Positions 10,208-21,025 of a DNA stretch of 64,000 nucleotides are shown here, in pieces. The stretch covers positions 496,001-560,000 of the forward strand of contig SAUG01000053.1 in assembly GCA_011316305.1 (NCBI GenBank), given 5' to 3'. Position 1 is the stretch's first letter, and each line of letters starts with the position of its first letter. The notes below the pieces were generated by a model that saw only the letters and a program-made list of their open reading frames with translations, made no database searches and was not told where the DNA came from. The DNA is from Rusavskia elegans. Its lineage: Eukaryota; Ascomycota; Lecanoromycetes; Teloschistales; Teloschistaceae. The position numbers and the translations under genes were made by a program.

Positions 10208-11924
10208 ATGGCTTATACCGAGGAGGAATTGGCACAGTATGAGCGCTTGTCCAACAACTACGTTCCGGATGCAGAGGTGCTCAACTTTGGACCGCAATCC
10301 GTCTGCACTTTGATTCTAATCCAATCGTTAGGGACCTCTCGTCAGCCCACGACAGTCGAGTCAAAGAATAACCTCGGAATATGCCCAAGCGGATCCCGTC
10401 TATGTGCATAAGACAACGGTGATAGGAAAACCTCTCTCGAATCGTCCGGAGGGAAGCTGATTCTTTGCTCTATCAGACCCTCCCCCAACAGTTCTCCCAG
10501 TACCGGACAGTCAAAGGAGACGGCAATTGTGGATGGCGAGGTACGGTTGTCTTGCTCGGCTATCTTCCGCCCTTAAGGTTCACGTCCACTGACACACCAC
10601 AAGCACTTGCGTTTGGCTACTTTGAGGCTCTCCTTCAGACTGCTGATCCGTCCAGAGTCTTGGGAGAGGTTGCAAGGCTCACCTCGCTCAACAACGTATT
10701 GGATTCCGTCGGATACCCTCGTGACATCTACGAGGACTTCACCGATGAAACACTGCAGCTGCTTAGAGCCACCGCAGCTACTTTACCGGTTCATGACGAT
10801 GGTGCTGCGCTCCTGGCGAGCTTCAACGACTCCGGTATCTGTAACGCAATCATCATGCATTTTCGGGTGAGTTCCTCATCCTAGTCGGGAACGTACCAAT
10901 ACCTGATCCAAGATAACCTAGCTGGTTACGAGTGCCTGGATGAAGACTCATGCCGATTCCTACATTCACTATACCGAGAATCAAAGTATCCAGGACTACT
11001 GCAGTAGTCACATCGAACCCCACGCGGTCGAGATTGACAATCTTGGATTGCAAGCATGTATCGACGCCATCATTAAGCCTGCCGGAATAGCTGTCCAGGT
11101 GTTATACTTGGACAGAAGTCCGGGAGAGCAGGTCAATCAGATCGATTGGCCGGCCGAACCTTCAACGTTGAATGCACCTTACACCGGGCTGTCCACGATA
11201 CGACTCCTCTACCGACCGTAAAAGCTCCCAACACGCTCACGGTGGAGTTGGTGTTTATGCTGACTATTGGCAGTGGTCACTACGACATCCTGTACAAACA
11301 CGAAGATATCGACATGCTTCCGGCTGCAGCGGTGACCAATCCTCAAATCAATCTCATGTCGGGTCCAGTGTACCTTCCCTCTAGCAATATATGTTACTCT
11401 CATGAAGGACTGGACCTTAACCACTTTTACATCCCCGGCCTAGCTTCTGCTGGTGTATCCTTGGCGTTATCGACCGATACATACATCTCGAACGCCATAT
11501 ATGCGCATTCAGCCCTTCCCATCACGTCTGCGGCAACAGATTCGTACGGTGTGCCTTATAGCGAACCACCAAAAGCGGTCGTCCAATCACCGACTCGGGA
11601 GGGCCCTTGGAATACTGATCGCTTTCGGCCCTCACAGTACCAGGTTGATCATAAATTCCGTCAAGTCATTCCCATCCGGACTGAGCCTTGCCAGACCGAG
11701 GCTATGAAGCAGTAAGTACGATATCTGCCTCGCTAATCCTGTAGTTTTTCGAATTCAAACCACTCAATTGTCCATCAAGGTTGATCTATCTGATTGTTGA
11801 CAACAGGGCGGGCGAATCAAAAGCACATTTCAGGAACGAAGACTTCCAGCCTCAAATATGGGAGCCAGGTGCCGAATATAATATTGGCCGAAACTCTGAA
11901 CCGAACAGGCGGCGCTCATCGTGA
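10208..11924 (+). CDS. otubain-type ubiquitin thioesterase (peptidase C65)
   Basis: Seven exons joined by frame: 10208-10276, 10332-10418, 10477-10540, 10604-10866, 10922-11217, 11274-11711 and 11807-11924, giving 444 aa. Otubains are OTU-fold cysteine proteases that remove ubiquitin, typically Lys48-linked chains in the human OTUB1 case. The catalytic loop KGDGNCGWRA places Asp67 and Cys70, and RPGHYDILY places His262 and Asp264. The spacing and motifs match OTUB1. The stretch ALAFGYFEALL after the Cys loop and TSAWMKTH further on are family hallmarks. The protein is much longer than OTUB1 (271 aa) because of a fungal C-terminal extension ending with NEDFQPQIWEP, supplied by the last exon. 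The donor after codon 52 (GTGATA) is weak, so that junction is the least certain. Confidence 0.9.
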
Positions 11925-13012
11925 GCTTTGGAACACCACAGTCCTACGACCCTGACGCGAACACGGTTTCTTACGAATGAACGATCCACAAGCATTAGAA
12001 TGACACAAACACATCTTGCATTTCCAGCGGTACGGCGATTTTTCATCTAACTTTCCGCGTTGAGTGACGAGCGAAGCGTTCGTGCGAAAACAGGGGTCTC
12101 CCATAAGACGTCAAGTCTACACAGAATCATGCTTGTGCCCTGGGAGCATATGAGCAGAAAGCGAGCGATAGAGTGGTAAAAAACGAACGGTTAATTAATA
12201 CATGTCCTTTGGGGTGGTCGTGCTTTGCCTGCTCTGGCGGTCCAGAACACAAGGATAATCAAAATCGTTCTCGTATTCTTGACAGTCTCCCTCTGTCTGC
12301 TATATGGTCCTGGGTCCCCATTGTGTCTCGCTTTGTCGATGTGCTCAATCTGATATTAGACAAGCAAAATGCCATTACAGCTTGGGAGCATGGATTTTCT
12401 CCGCTCATTCCCGGGTGGCGAGATTGCCATCGGCAAGCTTATCCCAACCACTGTCTCCCCTTTTCATACGATGGACTGCTTAATTAGTAATTCGCGGAGC
12501 TTCCATCCTTTACCGTACGGTCTCTCTTGGTTTGGAGTTGCAGGATATGGCTCCATAGCATCGGACTGAATTACTGATCGAGGTGTCGGATGTTGCATAC
12601 TGGTCGAGGTATCAGATGTTGCTTGTCGAGGTATCGGATGCCGTGACTCCTAATTGAAGGGCTAAGATTTTATCTCGGACGTGCACTGGTAAGGTACTTG
12701 CTGGAGACATTTCCATTACGGGTGACGATAGGACCATGAATACACGCGATGGAGCATGTTGTGTGCTCAGTGCCTCCTTGGCTAGATACAGATACAAGGG
12801 TGATCAGCAAAATGGACAAGAATCAGAAGGTATTGACAGTTCGAATATTTTGAAATTGAAGGAACAATGCGTTAAAACTCATGACCGCCCGAACGACCCG
12901 TGATATCGTTTCCCTTTCGCTTTTCAACGCCGGCCACATAATCCAATAGCCACCCAGACCGAATGAGGATATATATATACAGACACACTTTCCTTGTCCT
13001 TTTTTTCCTCTT
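11925..13012. other. intergenic, convergent 3' flanks
   Basis: Between the convergent otubain and EGF/TM genes. An imperfect triplicated motif close to GTCGAGGTATCGGATGTTGC lies at about 12574-12644. No supportable gene was seen. Confidence 0.4.
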
Positions 13013-15658
13013 TCACCCTCCACCCCTTCCCCCAAAATTCGTCCCGTTCCCCAGGTCCACTGTCATCGTCCCCCAATCGATGCTGATCCCAGCGCCGACA
13101 TCCGCCGCAGTTGCGTTGAAATTGCCTTGTCCTCCACCACCTTCACTCCCGCTGGTGGAAACGACGGCTGGGCTGAAGATGATTTGGATGCTTTCTTGCA
13201 CGCCGACGGCGGTCGTAAGGTCGCGCTCCTGGAGGATGAATAGGATGGTGGCGCGGGCGAAATCAAGGATGTTGGGGGTTAGGGGCCGGGACGTTGTGTT
13301 CATTGTGGGTTTGTTGGAGGAGGGGGAGGAGGACGAGGAGGAGGACGAGGATGATGGGGATGATTGAGAGGGTGATATTACAGAGGCAGAAGGGGAGGAT
13401 GATGGCGAGTCAGGAGACGTAGGGTCAGCGGGAGCGGCGTAGACGAGGCCATTGGATGTGACGGCGGCCTGAGCTGGGGTGGCGCGGTTGACGATCGCGT
13501 GTGCGCCGAGGATGAATGAGGGTGTGGGACTTCGTCTTTGGAGGACATCGTCTAAGCTTAATTGTCGGGGTTCAAGGGATGACAGAGGGAGAGAGTCTCT
13601 TCTTCGACGCTGAGGCTTGCCATTAAAGGTGACCAGAGCATTCTCGGACGTGCAGGTCAGATTCTGAAAGCTGAATTTGGCAAGGACAATCAAGGGGTCG
13701 AGGGGGATCGAATAATTTGACTTTGCCGCATTGAGGAGACGGGTGATGCTTGTGCCCACCGTTGCATTCTCGTACTTGTTTCTATCGTCAATGTCAATAT
13801 TTGCCGTTGTGCAGCCGCTGTCAGCTGGAGTTCTGCATGCCGCGCCGTTGAACCCGTTCACGCAGACACAGCGGCATGAATTTGCTTCCAAGACTGACAT
13901 TCCACCATTGGCGCAAGGATAGGATTCCTTGCAACCGTCAACGGTGCTGTTACCGGAATTTGAATTCTGCCGAGGGAGGACGATGAGGGTGATGGGTATT
14001 ACGACGGCTGCGGCAACGAGAAGGAGGAGGATAATACAGAGGAGGACAAACGCCCAGATAGGGAGACCACAGCAACGTCGCCCCTGTAATCGTTTGCCAT
14101 ACTCCGACGAATCAGGCGTTGCCGGGTAATCGTGATGGAGACCAGATCTGGCAAGCGGTGAAGGAAAGCGAGGACTTTGACGTTCACCTGTGGGTGTTGC
14201 CAATGAAGGAGAGGGGAAGGCGGCCAGTATATCCGATATCGATCCAGACCGTGACGGATGTCCCGATTTCTCCTTTTCCAGCATTTCAAGCATGCCAATT
14301 CGGCTGGCGGTTTTTCCACGGTCCAGATTAGATGCTAACCGTGTAGCTCTACGTATCAATTCCGGCAGGCTGGTAGCGCTACCTCTGGGTTCTGATTCTC
14401 TCACGGCATCGAGCTTCAGCCGAGCTGGACGTTTACCTCCTTTCTCGCTCATCGAACCCGTTTTTGACGTCATTGGAGTCGTAGCAGCGGTCGATAGGGC
14501 TCCCCCTTTCTCGAGTCCACCCAGAATCTTAGCCACACGGGGATCAATAGGCGATGACGACGAAGCCGTACCGGGATGCCAGCGAACAGCATCATTCTCC
14601 AAGGGTGCTGCGTTTTCGCCAGGGGTTCCAATGGGGGAATTGTTGTTCGAGGAAGGTGCCAAGAAAGTGGCAACGCCAGCCCCGGGGCCAAATTGCACCT
14701 CTTGACCTGTCCGTGGTGGCTCATCTATAGTCCCTGCTGGGTCCTTGACGGACTTAAGAGCTGGCCTCCCAGGTTTGCCGATGCTGACTTTCCTGACGAG
14801 CCCCGTTGACTCATCATGATCGCCCGCTCGTGAATCTCGGCCGTCATTGGTGCTACTTGGAGATTGTATCTCGTCCTCATCCTCCTCGCTGATACCGGAT
14901 CCCATATAATAATCTGGTGGCCCATCTCCCCAGCTATTTGGCATGGCATGGCTGGATGCGAACGAGCTATGCGTCTCGGATTGTTCCTCAGGGATTGGAG
15001 CTACAAAGGCATTTTGGGGGTAAAAATTTGCCCCACCTTTCCTTGCTGACGGCGGAGGGCCAAGGTTCCGACGTGGCTGTGGCGGAGCTTGTGTAGTGAA
15101 CGATACGGGAAATTCAGGTAACCCAGCTCCACGCCGGCCCGATAGCTTATTACTGCCATTTGGCGGAGGTGCGAAGTCGTTTTCCCAATAATTTCGTGAC
15201 TGCTGATCCGGAGAACCGAGGGGAGGTACATAGTCGGGACGAGGCGGTCGTTTAGGAGGAGGACCACGGGCTACTGCACCATCTTGACCTGGACTGCTCG
15301 GTCTTGCTCCCGTAGCGGTCGGAAATGGTACGGGCGGCCAGTTTGGTGTCATCGGTGAAACAGACGACGATGCGGAAGGAGATGGTCGCTGCTGAGGTGT
15401 GTGCAAGGGCGCGAGCGACGAAGGCGTCGCTTCTGAATAGGTGTGGTCGTTGGGTGTTTGTTCGGCTGGGGTGGTCGCCCGTGGTGGTGTGCGGTTGGGG
15501 GTTATTCTGAGGGGCGCGGGCTCGAGAGGATCTCGTTCTTCAGAAGGCAGCTCCGCCGATGTTCCGTGCGGAGCACCGTTGACAGAACCTGGAGATTCCC
15601 GTCTTCTCAGCTCGTGATCATTTCCATCTGGAAGCTTGATCGGAATCCCTGACTCCAT
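13013..15658 (-). CDS. single-pass surface glycoprotein with EGF-like module
   Basis: A single 881-aa open frame starting at the ATG at 15658. Residues 1-530 are a Pro/Ser/Thr-rich, disordered, probably cytoplasmic region with several basic patches. A single hydrophobic segment (about 533-556, WAFVLLCIILLLLVAAAVV) is followed at about 571-614 by a cysteine-rich module (CKESYPCANGG, CRCVCVNGFNGAAC) with the CxCxNGFxGxxC signature of EGF repeats. The C-terminal 265 residues carry several N-x-S/T sites and a long serine run. The N-terminus lacks a signal peptide, so the topology is probably N-in/C-out. Related mucin-like EGF/TM proteins are common in ascomycetes but poorly characterised. The exact role (surface sensor or adhesin) is inference. 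Confidence 0.75.
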   Translation of the reverse strand: MESGIPIKLPDGNDHELRRRESPGSVNGAPHGTSAELPSEERDPLEPAPLRITPNRTPPRATTPAEQTPNDHTYSEATPSSLAPLHTPQQRPSPSASSSVSPMTPNWPPVPFPTATGARPSSPGQDGAVARGPPPKRPPRPDYVPPLGSPDQQSRNYWENDFAPPPNGSNKLSGRRGAGLPEFPVSFTTQAPPQPRRNLGPPPSARKGGANFYPQNAFVAPIPEEQSETHSSFASSHAMPNSWGDGPPDYYMGSGISEEDEDEIQSPSSTNDGRDSRAGDHDESTGLVRKVSIGKPGRPALKSVKDPAGTIDEPPRTGQEVQFGPGAGVATFLAPSSNNNSPIGTPGENAAPLENDAVRWHPGTASSSSPIDPRVAKILGGLEKGGALSTAATTPMTSKTGSMSEKGGKRPARLKLDAVRESEPRGSATSLPELIRRATRLASNLDRGKTASRIGMLEMLEKEKSGHPSRSGSISDILAAFPSPSLATPTGERQSPRFPSPLARSGLHHDYPATPDSSEYGKRLQGRRCCGLPIWAFVLLCIILLLLVAAAVVIPITLIVLPRQNSNSGNSTVDGCKESYPCANGGMSVLEANSCRCVCVNGFNGAACRTPADSGCTTANIDIDDRNKYENATVGTSITRLLNAAKSNYSIPLDPLIVLAKFSFQNLTCTSENALVTFNGKPQRRRRDSLPLSSLEPRQLSLDDVLQRRSPTPSFILGAHAIVNRATPAQAAVTSNGLVYAAPADPTSPDSPSSSPSASVISPSQSSPSSSSSSSSSSPSSNKPTMNTTSRPLTPNILDFARATILFILQERDLTTAVGVQESIQIIFSPAVVSTSGSEGGGGQGNFNATAADVGAGISIDWGTMTVDLGNGTNFGGRGGG

Positions 15659-17683
15659 CCCTCAAGTCCGCCCACTTCTGACGCGATAGTCCTATATTCG
15701 AGGCCTAATCATGATTGTCACTGGTCCTTTTGGGCTCGAGACTCTGTCCGCAACTCCAGACCTGATCTAAAGTTTTGTGGTGGATTTGTGATGCTGGTGA
15801 GCCTTTATCCCCACCTATCTCAATTCAATAGCAAGGGCTGCTGAGTACTCCTGATGTGATGATCGCTCGCAAATGTGCACAGCAAAGGTCTTTCTGTAAG
15901 GCGTTCAAGCGGGTTCGAACAGGATAACGACCGGCCAGCAGCAATATAATTGCGATCTGGATGTCTTGAGAACCAAGGTATTCGTCCAAGCTCGCACCAA
16001 TCGCTTGCTCAAGTATGCCGAACCAAAATGACGAGGACAATCTCAGCTTTCCAGGAGACAGCAAACGGGCAAGGAGGCTCCAGGAGATTCGAGGATGCCG
16101 GTATTAGGTGGGCTCGAGTCAGACGCGGCGGGATAAGGCACAGCAGATTGCAAGGCAGGTCGACGGCGGTTGCAACTGGCAAGGAACAGAGGGTTCTCGG
16201 TCGAATGCAAGTTGCTTACAGAAGTGAAGGAAGAAACGAACGACGACGTCTTAGCGACGGGAAGAGCGACGGAGAAAGAACAGTCGGGATGAAGGGGAGA
16301 AAGGAGGATAGGCGCACCATGGTCTGCCTCTGGGCGGGCTGGGCTCATCTCGAAAATCGAATGGGTGGCGTTGGGGGCTCCTCCCAATCCCAATAATGCC
16401 AATCCCAATAATCCCTGCTCGTCCTGGCGGAGGAAGTGCAGACGAAAAGCAGCTAGGCGGCAGCACGCTTGCCATGCTTCCGGAATCGCTAACCAAGGGA
16501 GCCAAGGGCACCTTGCCCGAAGACGCCTACTGCCATATCTGCCGTCTGCTGGTGCTGGTGCTGGTGCTGGTGCTGGTGCTTGATCTTTAGATCGGAGTCT
16601 GGGGCATGCTGGATGATGCTCTCATTGGATGAGGTGCTGGTACATGGTAGACGACTCCTGTTCCTTGGTCGGTGGTTGAGGTGTTGGTTCATTTCGCGTC
16701 GGGCTGCGTGTCCGCGTTTGGTAGAGGAGACAGTCGATGATCTGAGGTGTATGCGGTTTCAGGATTCTGATTACCCGCCACTCCTACCTCCTGCTTTATT
16801 TCTGACCACCGATCGATCGTTCCAAACACGCAATTTCCACCCGCACCGCAACATCATTCCGGTCTCCTGGGCCGCCGTCGGTTCCATCATCGCAATGTGG
16901 TAATTGTGACATGGCTTTCGAGGAATGATGCGATTGTAACCCCGACTTGCTTGAGATCGATTTACCAACCTCGTTATGTCGACTCTCCACCGCAAGCAGT
17001 CGGTACCTCGATGGTATTCCGTTCCAACAATTGCTTTAAATACCGCCAGACAGCAAAGTAATTACATGTGTACATTGCACTAAGTGACGACCGTGCCCCA
17101 GCACCGAACATAGTCCAACAAAGAGCAACGACCGTGGCACTACCTTGGAACTGCGACCGGCTCTTCGGTAGCGACTTGTGTGCTGGTTGCTTGTATTGCC
17201 CACATAGCAGGTGAATTTTGACACAACGGGCAACCAACCTTCTGGACATGGGAGAAAGAGTTGGCCAAATGTAGCATTTGACGTCTTTTCGAACGGAAAG
17301 CTTTGCTTGTCAAATTCTGATGGAATTCGGAAAGACCAGGAGCCGATGCGATGGTAGCCTACTGACAGTATCGAGTTTCTTTGGTCGGTGGTGACGAGGG
17401 TTCGAAGACGTATTCGGAGCAAGAGAGCAGGGATGTAAACCAAAGGTTGCACCTTCTCTTCTTGAAAGTCTTTCCCTACCTCCTGTATGGATTTCTATCA
17501 TGACTTGAATCATCTCGTTGCCTTCATCTGGTGTTTTCAAGCTCGCATCTTCTACGCAGCGTATCTTACTTCGCTTTGCCTTGAGTCTTTCTACACTTTC
17601 ACTGTCTCACCTCTCTCTTCGACCCTATACCGCTTCCTGAATCGCATTCATCTCGCCAGACTACAACCGAGAGAAAAACGACC
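15659..17683. other. 2-kb intergenic region
   Basis: A divergent interval between the EGF/TM gene and the 432-aa ORF. Many short overlapping frames occur, none with recognisable similarity or consistent splice structure. A hexamer tract (GGTGCT x5) lies at 16551-16580. It could hide a non-coding RNA or a small unrecognised gene. Confidence 0.4.
16551..16580 (+). repeat. GGTGCT hexanucleotide microsatellite
   Basis: Five perfect tandem copies of GGTGCT in the intergenic region, not part of any supported gene. Confidence 0.85.
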
Positions 17684-18982
17684 ATGCTCCCCCACGCCCA
17701 GCAAACTTATAACAAGGCTCCGCCGTGGTTGCGGAAAGATACCTATCTCGCTCAAGGCTTGGATCAACTACCGATGCAAGATACCGAACCGTCTCCCTCC
17801 AGTACTCCGATGACGCTTCAAAGAGCAGCGCCCAATAGTGGCAAGAAAAGAAAGGCCCCGGACCTTTCCCGCTGCACACCAGCATCTAGTCACTGTGACA
17901 AGATTTCTGCTATTTTTGAAGACGCTGGCAGAACGCTATGTGTTACTCCATCATCCCGACTTCTTCGAATCAACGCCAGGAGGCTCTGTATGCCCTTTTC
18001 AACGACCAGCAGCCCAAAGAAGCTACTGAGCAAAGCCAATCTCGTCCAGGACTCGGAAAGTGATGATGTGTCGCTGGGAAAGGAGAATCTACTGCCGCTC
18101 GCGGAAGGCGTACTCAGCTCTCCGACGCCTCCGCCGTTAACGGCTCGCACGCGATCTATGAGTCAAAGCCGAGGGCATACATACCAGCCATCGAACAATG
18201 TCACTGCAAGACGATGTTATCGCGTGAATGAGTTACCCAGCAGCGGCATCAATACTCCAACAGGGAATGGCACTATAAACGAAAGAACGAGCCCTGAAGA
18301 GGTGATTTATCCTGATCTCACGCGATCACAACCTATACTTGAACATACAAAACTCCTTGGAGCCACAGAGCAGAGGGGCTCTGGAGGCACAATGTTGGGC
18401 ATCGAGAGCTGGCTTACGCAAGTTCCCGACAAAAGCACACCAGAACTTATCGACAGGCCGGGGGAAGCCCACTCCTCGGGGGTTAGAAGCGAGTCTCCAT
18501 CACGAGTTTGCGTACCATCCAGGCGGGATCTCTCGTATACTCCACCCATCCTAAGCGACGAAAGCACTTATCAGGGCCCTACGCGATTTTCGCATCCGCT
18601 CACTACTCGCCGTTACCTAAGTTCTCCCCCGAAGCGAAAAGCACCTCGTCTGTCACCAACGAAAGATGGCTCACTGCCAGGTCCAACTAATGAGCAATTC
18701 GACATCTATGAAGACGAGAGCTCACACGAATTAATAGAGCTGAGTCCCACCGTGGAGAAGTACCGCAAAGGACGCCGTCCCAAACGAGAACGATGCGTTG
18801 GCTACTGGGACGATGATGTACTTCCTTCGCTCGCAGGCCAGACTGACGCATCAGAAGAAACGGACGGTGACAGACAGCCTCTATGTGAATTACCTGAATT
18901 GACGAGAGCCAAGGGCTTTGTGGATGGTGTGGAAAATGCGGATTTCGATTTCAACATCCAACTCAACGCTCGTGATACATAA
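17684..18982 (+). CDS. hypothetical disordered protein, 432 aa
   Basis: Uninterrupted 432-codon frame with an ATG preceded by ACC. The sequence is Ser/Pro/Thr/Arg-rich with little predicted order. Basic clusters such as GKKRKAP (about residue 53) and SPPKRKAPRLSP resemble nuclear localisation signals, and a short acidic/aromatic patch (GYWDDDVLP) lies near the C-terminus. I do not recognise a domain. The composition and NLS-like motifs suggest a nuclear protein, for example a chromatin or cell-cycle accessory factor, but that is inference. No introns are needed. Confidence 0.65.
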   Translation: MLPHAQQTYNKAPPWLRKDTYLAQGLDQLPMQDTEPSPSSTPMTLQRAAPNSGKKRKAPDLSRCTPASSHCDKISAIFEDAGRTLCVTPSSRLLRINARRLCMPFSTTSSPKKLLSKANLVQDSESDDVSLGKENLLPLAEGVLSSPTPPPLTARTRSMSQSRGHTYQPSNNVTARRCYRVNELPSSGINTPTGNGTINERTSPEEVIYPDLTRSQPILEHTKLLGATEQRGSGGTMLGIESWLTQVPDKSTPELIDRPGEAHSSGVRSESPSRVCVPSRRDLSYTPPILSDESTYQGPTRFSHPLTTRRYLSSPPKRKAPRLSPTKDGSLPGPTNEQFDIYEDESSHELIELSPTVEKYRKGRRPKRERCVGYWDDDVLPSLAGQTDASEETDGDRQPLCELPELTRAKGFVDGVENADFDFNIQLNARDT

Positions 18983-19405
18983 CACAGAAGTCATGCCTCG
19001 GAATGGTGGTTATTCTTATATTTACTGCAAAGAGCACCACTGGCGATTGACAACGTATGTCGTCGTCGTGCTTTATCTCAACCATCGTGGTATCGTGTCC
19101 AACTACAACTTGCTCTGGTGGTTTTATCCATTGTACAAGTGTCGTCCGACGAAGCATAGGCCAAACAATAATTTTAAACAATTCTTCTTTGCGATCTTCG
19201 TTATCCGTAAATAATGCATTGTCTCATTGTTTCCGTCCCAGTCTTCAATCGCTATAAAAAAACCTTCGCTCCATCCGCTGACCCACACGATTGCTTGCCG
19301 TTAACCACCACATACTAACAGATCTGTACAGGTACAGATTTGACCTATAGTTCTAGTCCCGACTTCAGCACGAAACCCGATCACATTTCCAGGTAAGATC
19401 TCGGC
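18983..19405. other. intergenic
   Basis: 3' flank of the 432-aa gene and upstream region of a small ORF. Nothing specific seen. Confidence 0.4.
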
Positions 19406-19636
19406 ATGGCTGGCACGTCGTCTCGATCACCAGCTCTCACAAGCTTGAGAGCAAGTCTGAAATCTACAACAGCGGCGTTCCATCCCAGCGAAATCAAACC
19501 AATTGAACCGCTCCGCAAACGCAAAGACGCGGAAGATGGACGCATACTTTGGAAGACAAAGGATGAGATGAGTTCAATTGCTCGCGAAGGATTTGGAATG
19601 CTTGACAATGGCAAGGAGCATCGCACGAATAAATAG
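19406..19636 (+). CDS. small hypothetical protein, 76 aa
   Basis: A 76-codon frame with a clear ATG and basic/acidic composition. It has an N-terminal Ser/Thr/Arg-rich, amphipathic stretch (ASLKSTTAAFHPSEI) and a lysine/arginine-rich middle (LRKRKDAEDGR). There is no signal peptide or membrane segment. It is isolated between two genes on the same strand and keeps fungal-like codon choice. I do not recognise it, and it could be a chance ORF or one exon of a larger gene. Confidence 0.35.
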   Translation: MAGTSSRSPALTSLRASLKSTTAAFHPSEIKPIEPLRKRKDAEDGRILWKTKDEMSSIAREGFGMLDNGKEHRTNK

Positions 19637-20188
19637 AGAGGTAAATAGGTGATTCACTCCCCTTCTTATCCGACCCTAGGTGAATCAGGCAATGATGCAC
19701 CGTGAATTTTCTTTTACCCTCTGTTCCCAAATTGAGTACATTTCCCCTCCGAAGCTACATCGCTACCTGTAATGCTGCCTTGACTCCCGACTACATTATA
19801 TTGGCCGTGATATTGTTGCAAGAAGCTTTCACCGCAACCTGTCAAGTGACAGTGCTGGCCTCACCTCGACCTTCGTTCACTTCAGGTTCTTTGTCTACTC
19901 CAGATGCTTTGTCTATTCCAGATTCTTTGTCTTGTCTTGGATCATCATCCTCCTTATCCTCCATCCGAAGCATTGTCTTTCCCCAACGTCATTGGACAAA
20001 GAAACTTTCTCTTGCCGAGATACCTCATGGAGGAATAAATCTCGTTGGGCCGCCACCAGCAGGCAGATCTCGAAGTCCTTTTATACAATATCCCAGAATC
20101 AGCAATCTAAGAAACATTTCAAACATTACCATATCGAACCCACATATTTACCAAATCGAACTCAACTGATATCCAAATATAAGCGATC
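19637..20188. other. intergenic, upstream of secreted protein
   Basis: Contains an imperfect 18-bp repeat (TTCTTTGTCTACTCCAGA-type, about 19886-19935) and a TATA-like TTTTATACA at about 20079. Both precede the secreted-protein start; no gene is supported here. Confidence 0.4.
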
Positions 20189-20512
20189 ATGAGATACACA
20201 GCTCTCGCAACCATCTGCCTCCTAACCCTCGGCGCCAACGCCGGTTTCACCCTCAAAGACGACAACAAATGGTACGGCACCGGCTGCTCCATGGTGATCG
20301 ACAACGTCTGTGGATGTACTAAGAAGCTTAATATCAATCACGCGTACTCCTGCGACCATCTACCTAGTGTGTACACCCATGGCAACGTTTGCGGCGGACA
20401 CTGGACGCTCGAGGTGGCCAAGAACAAGCGCCATGGTGTTCGGTACAGCAAAGGGGGTTGCTCTCGGAAGTGCGATCTTGGCGATTTGAAGCACAATGCC
20501 CATTGCGATTGA
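20189..20512 (+). CDS. small secreted cysteine-rich protein (candidate effector)
   Basis: 107 aa, single exon. An N-terminal signal peptide is evident: basic MR, hydrophobic core LATICLLTLG, then a small-residue cleavage region ANAG around residue 19. The mature part of about 88 aa holds eight cysteines (GTGC, NVCGC, YSC, NVC, GGC, KC, HC), an even number that would allow four disulfides. Size, secretion signal and cysteine content fit the usual definition of a fungal effector or small antimicrobial-type protein. I do not recognise a named family. The start codon is the only ATG giving a signal peptide. Confidence 0.75.
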   Translation: MRYTALATICLLTLGANAGFTLKDDNKWYGTGCSMVIDNVCGCTKKLNINHAYSCDHLPSVYTHGNVCGGHWTLEVAKNKRHGVRYSKGGCSRKCDLGDLKHNAHCD

Positions 20513-21025
20513 ACCATGATGTCCCCTGACAAGAGAAGGAAAAGGGGGGAAATATGGCTAGTTTTGGACGTATTGTATCTTGATACCATGGAGCGTCTGA
20601 TAATGTTTTTGTATTAATCAAATTTTGGAGCGAACTGAACTTTGCTCTTACATCTGCTTTGAAATCGTAGTCATCCCCTTTGAACAGTCTGCTCTTGAAC
20701 CTCAGCAGGCCTCTATTTTTTCTTCCAACGGGTCTGGGTATGACTTCGTCTGGCTCTCAGTTAGGTGTCTTTTGTAGCCCATTATTCGGGCCCCAGCATC
20801 TCTGATCGTAACATACCTCGGGATGCCAACGAGAGCCCGCCGAGGCGGAATCATCCATCTCGGCCCCCCTTATTGTCCTCAGCATCAAGGGTGGAGTCCC
20901 GGGCCGTCAAGTTTCTATCAAACCCGAAGGGCGAGGCGACCCACACCGACCCAACGATCAACAGTAAACCGTAGATCACAGCCTGGAATGCTCAGACATG
21001 GCATCGTTCCACTCCGCGAACCCAA
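20513..21025. other. intergenic, convergent 3' flanks
   Basis: Between the secreted protein and the oppositely oriented LIP2. No gene or repeat of note. Confidence 0.4.

Noticed and set aside
10005..10313. Plus-strand 102-codon ORF overlapping the otubain start
   Set aside because: A different frame from the otubain exon, low-information sequence, and incompatible with the supported gene model.
12574..12644. CRISPR-like short repeats
   Set aside because: Three imperfect, nearly adjacent copies of a 20-bp motif without spacers, in a eukaryotic genome.
13063..14724. Several ORFs of 60-170 codons on both strands over the EGF/TM gene
   Set aside because: Shadow frames of the 881-codon gene; no domain.
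15950..16590. Arg/Ser-rich overlapping ORFs upstream of the 432-aa gene
   Set aside because: Mutually overlapping on both strands, repetitive composition (GGTGCT tract), and no conserved feature.
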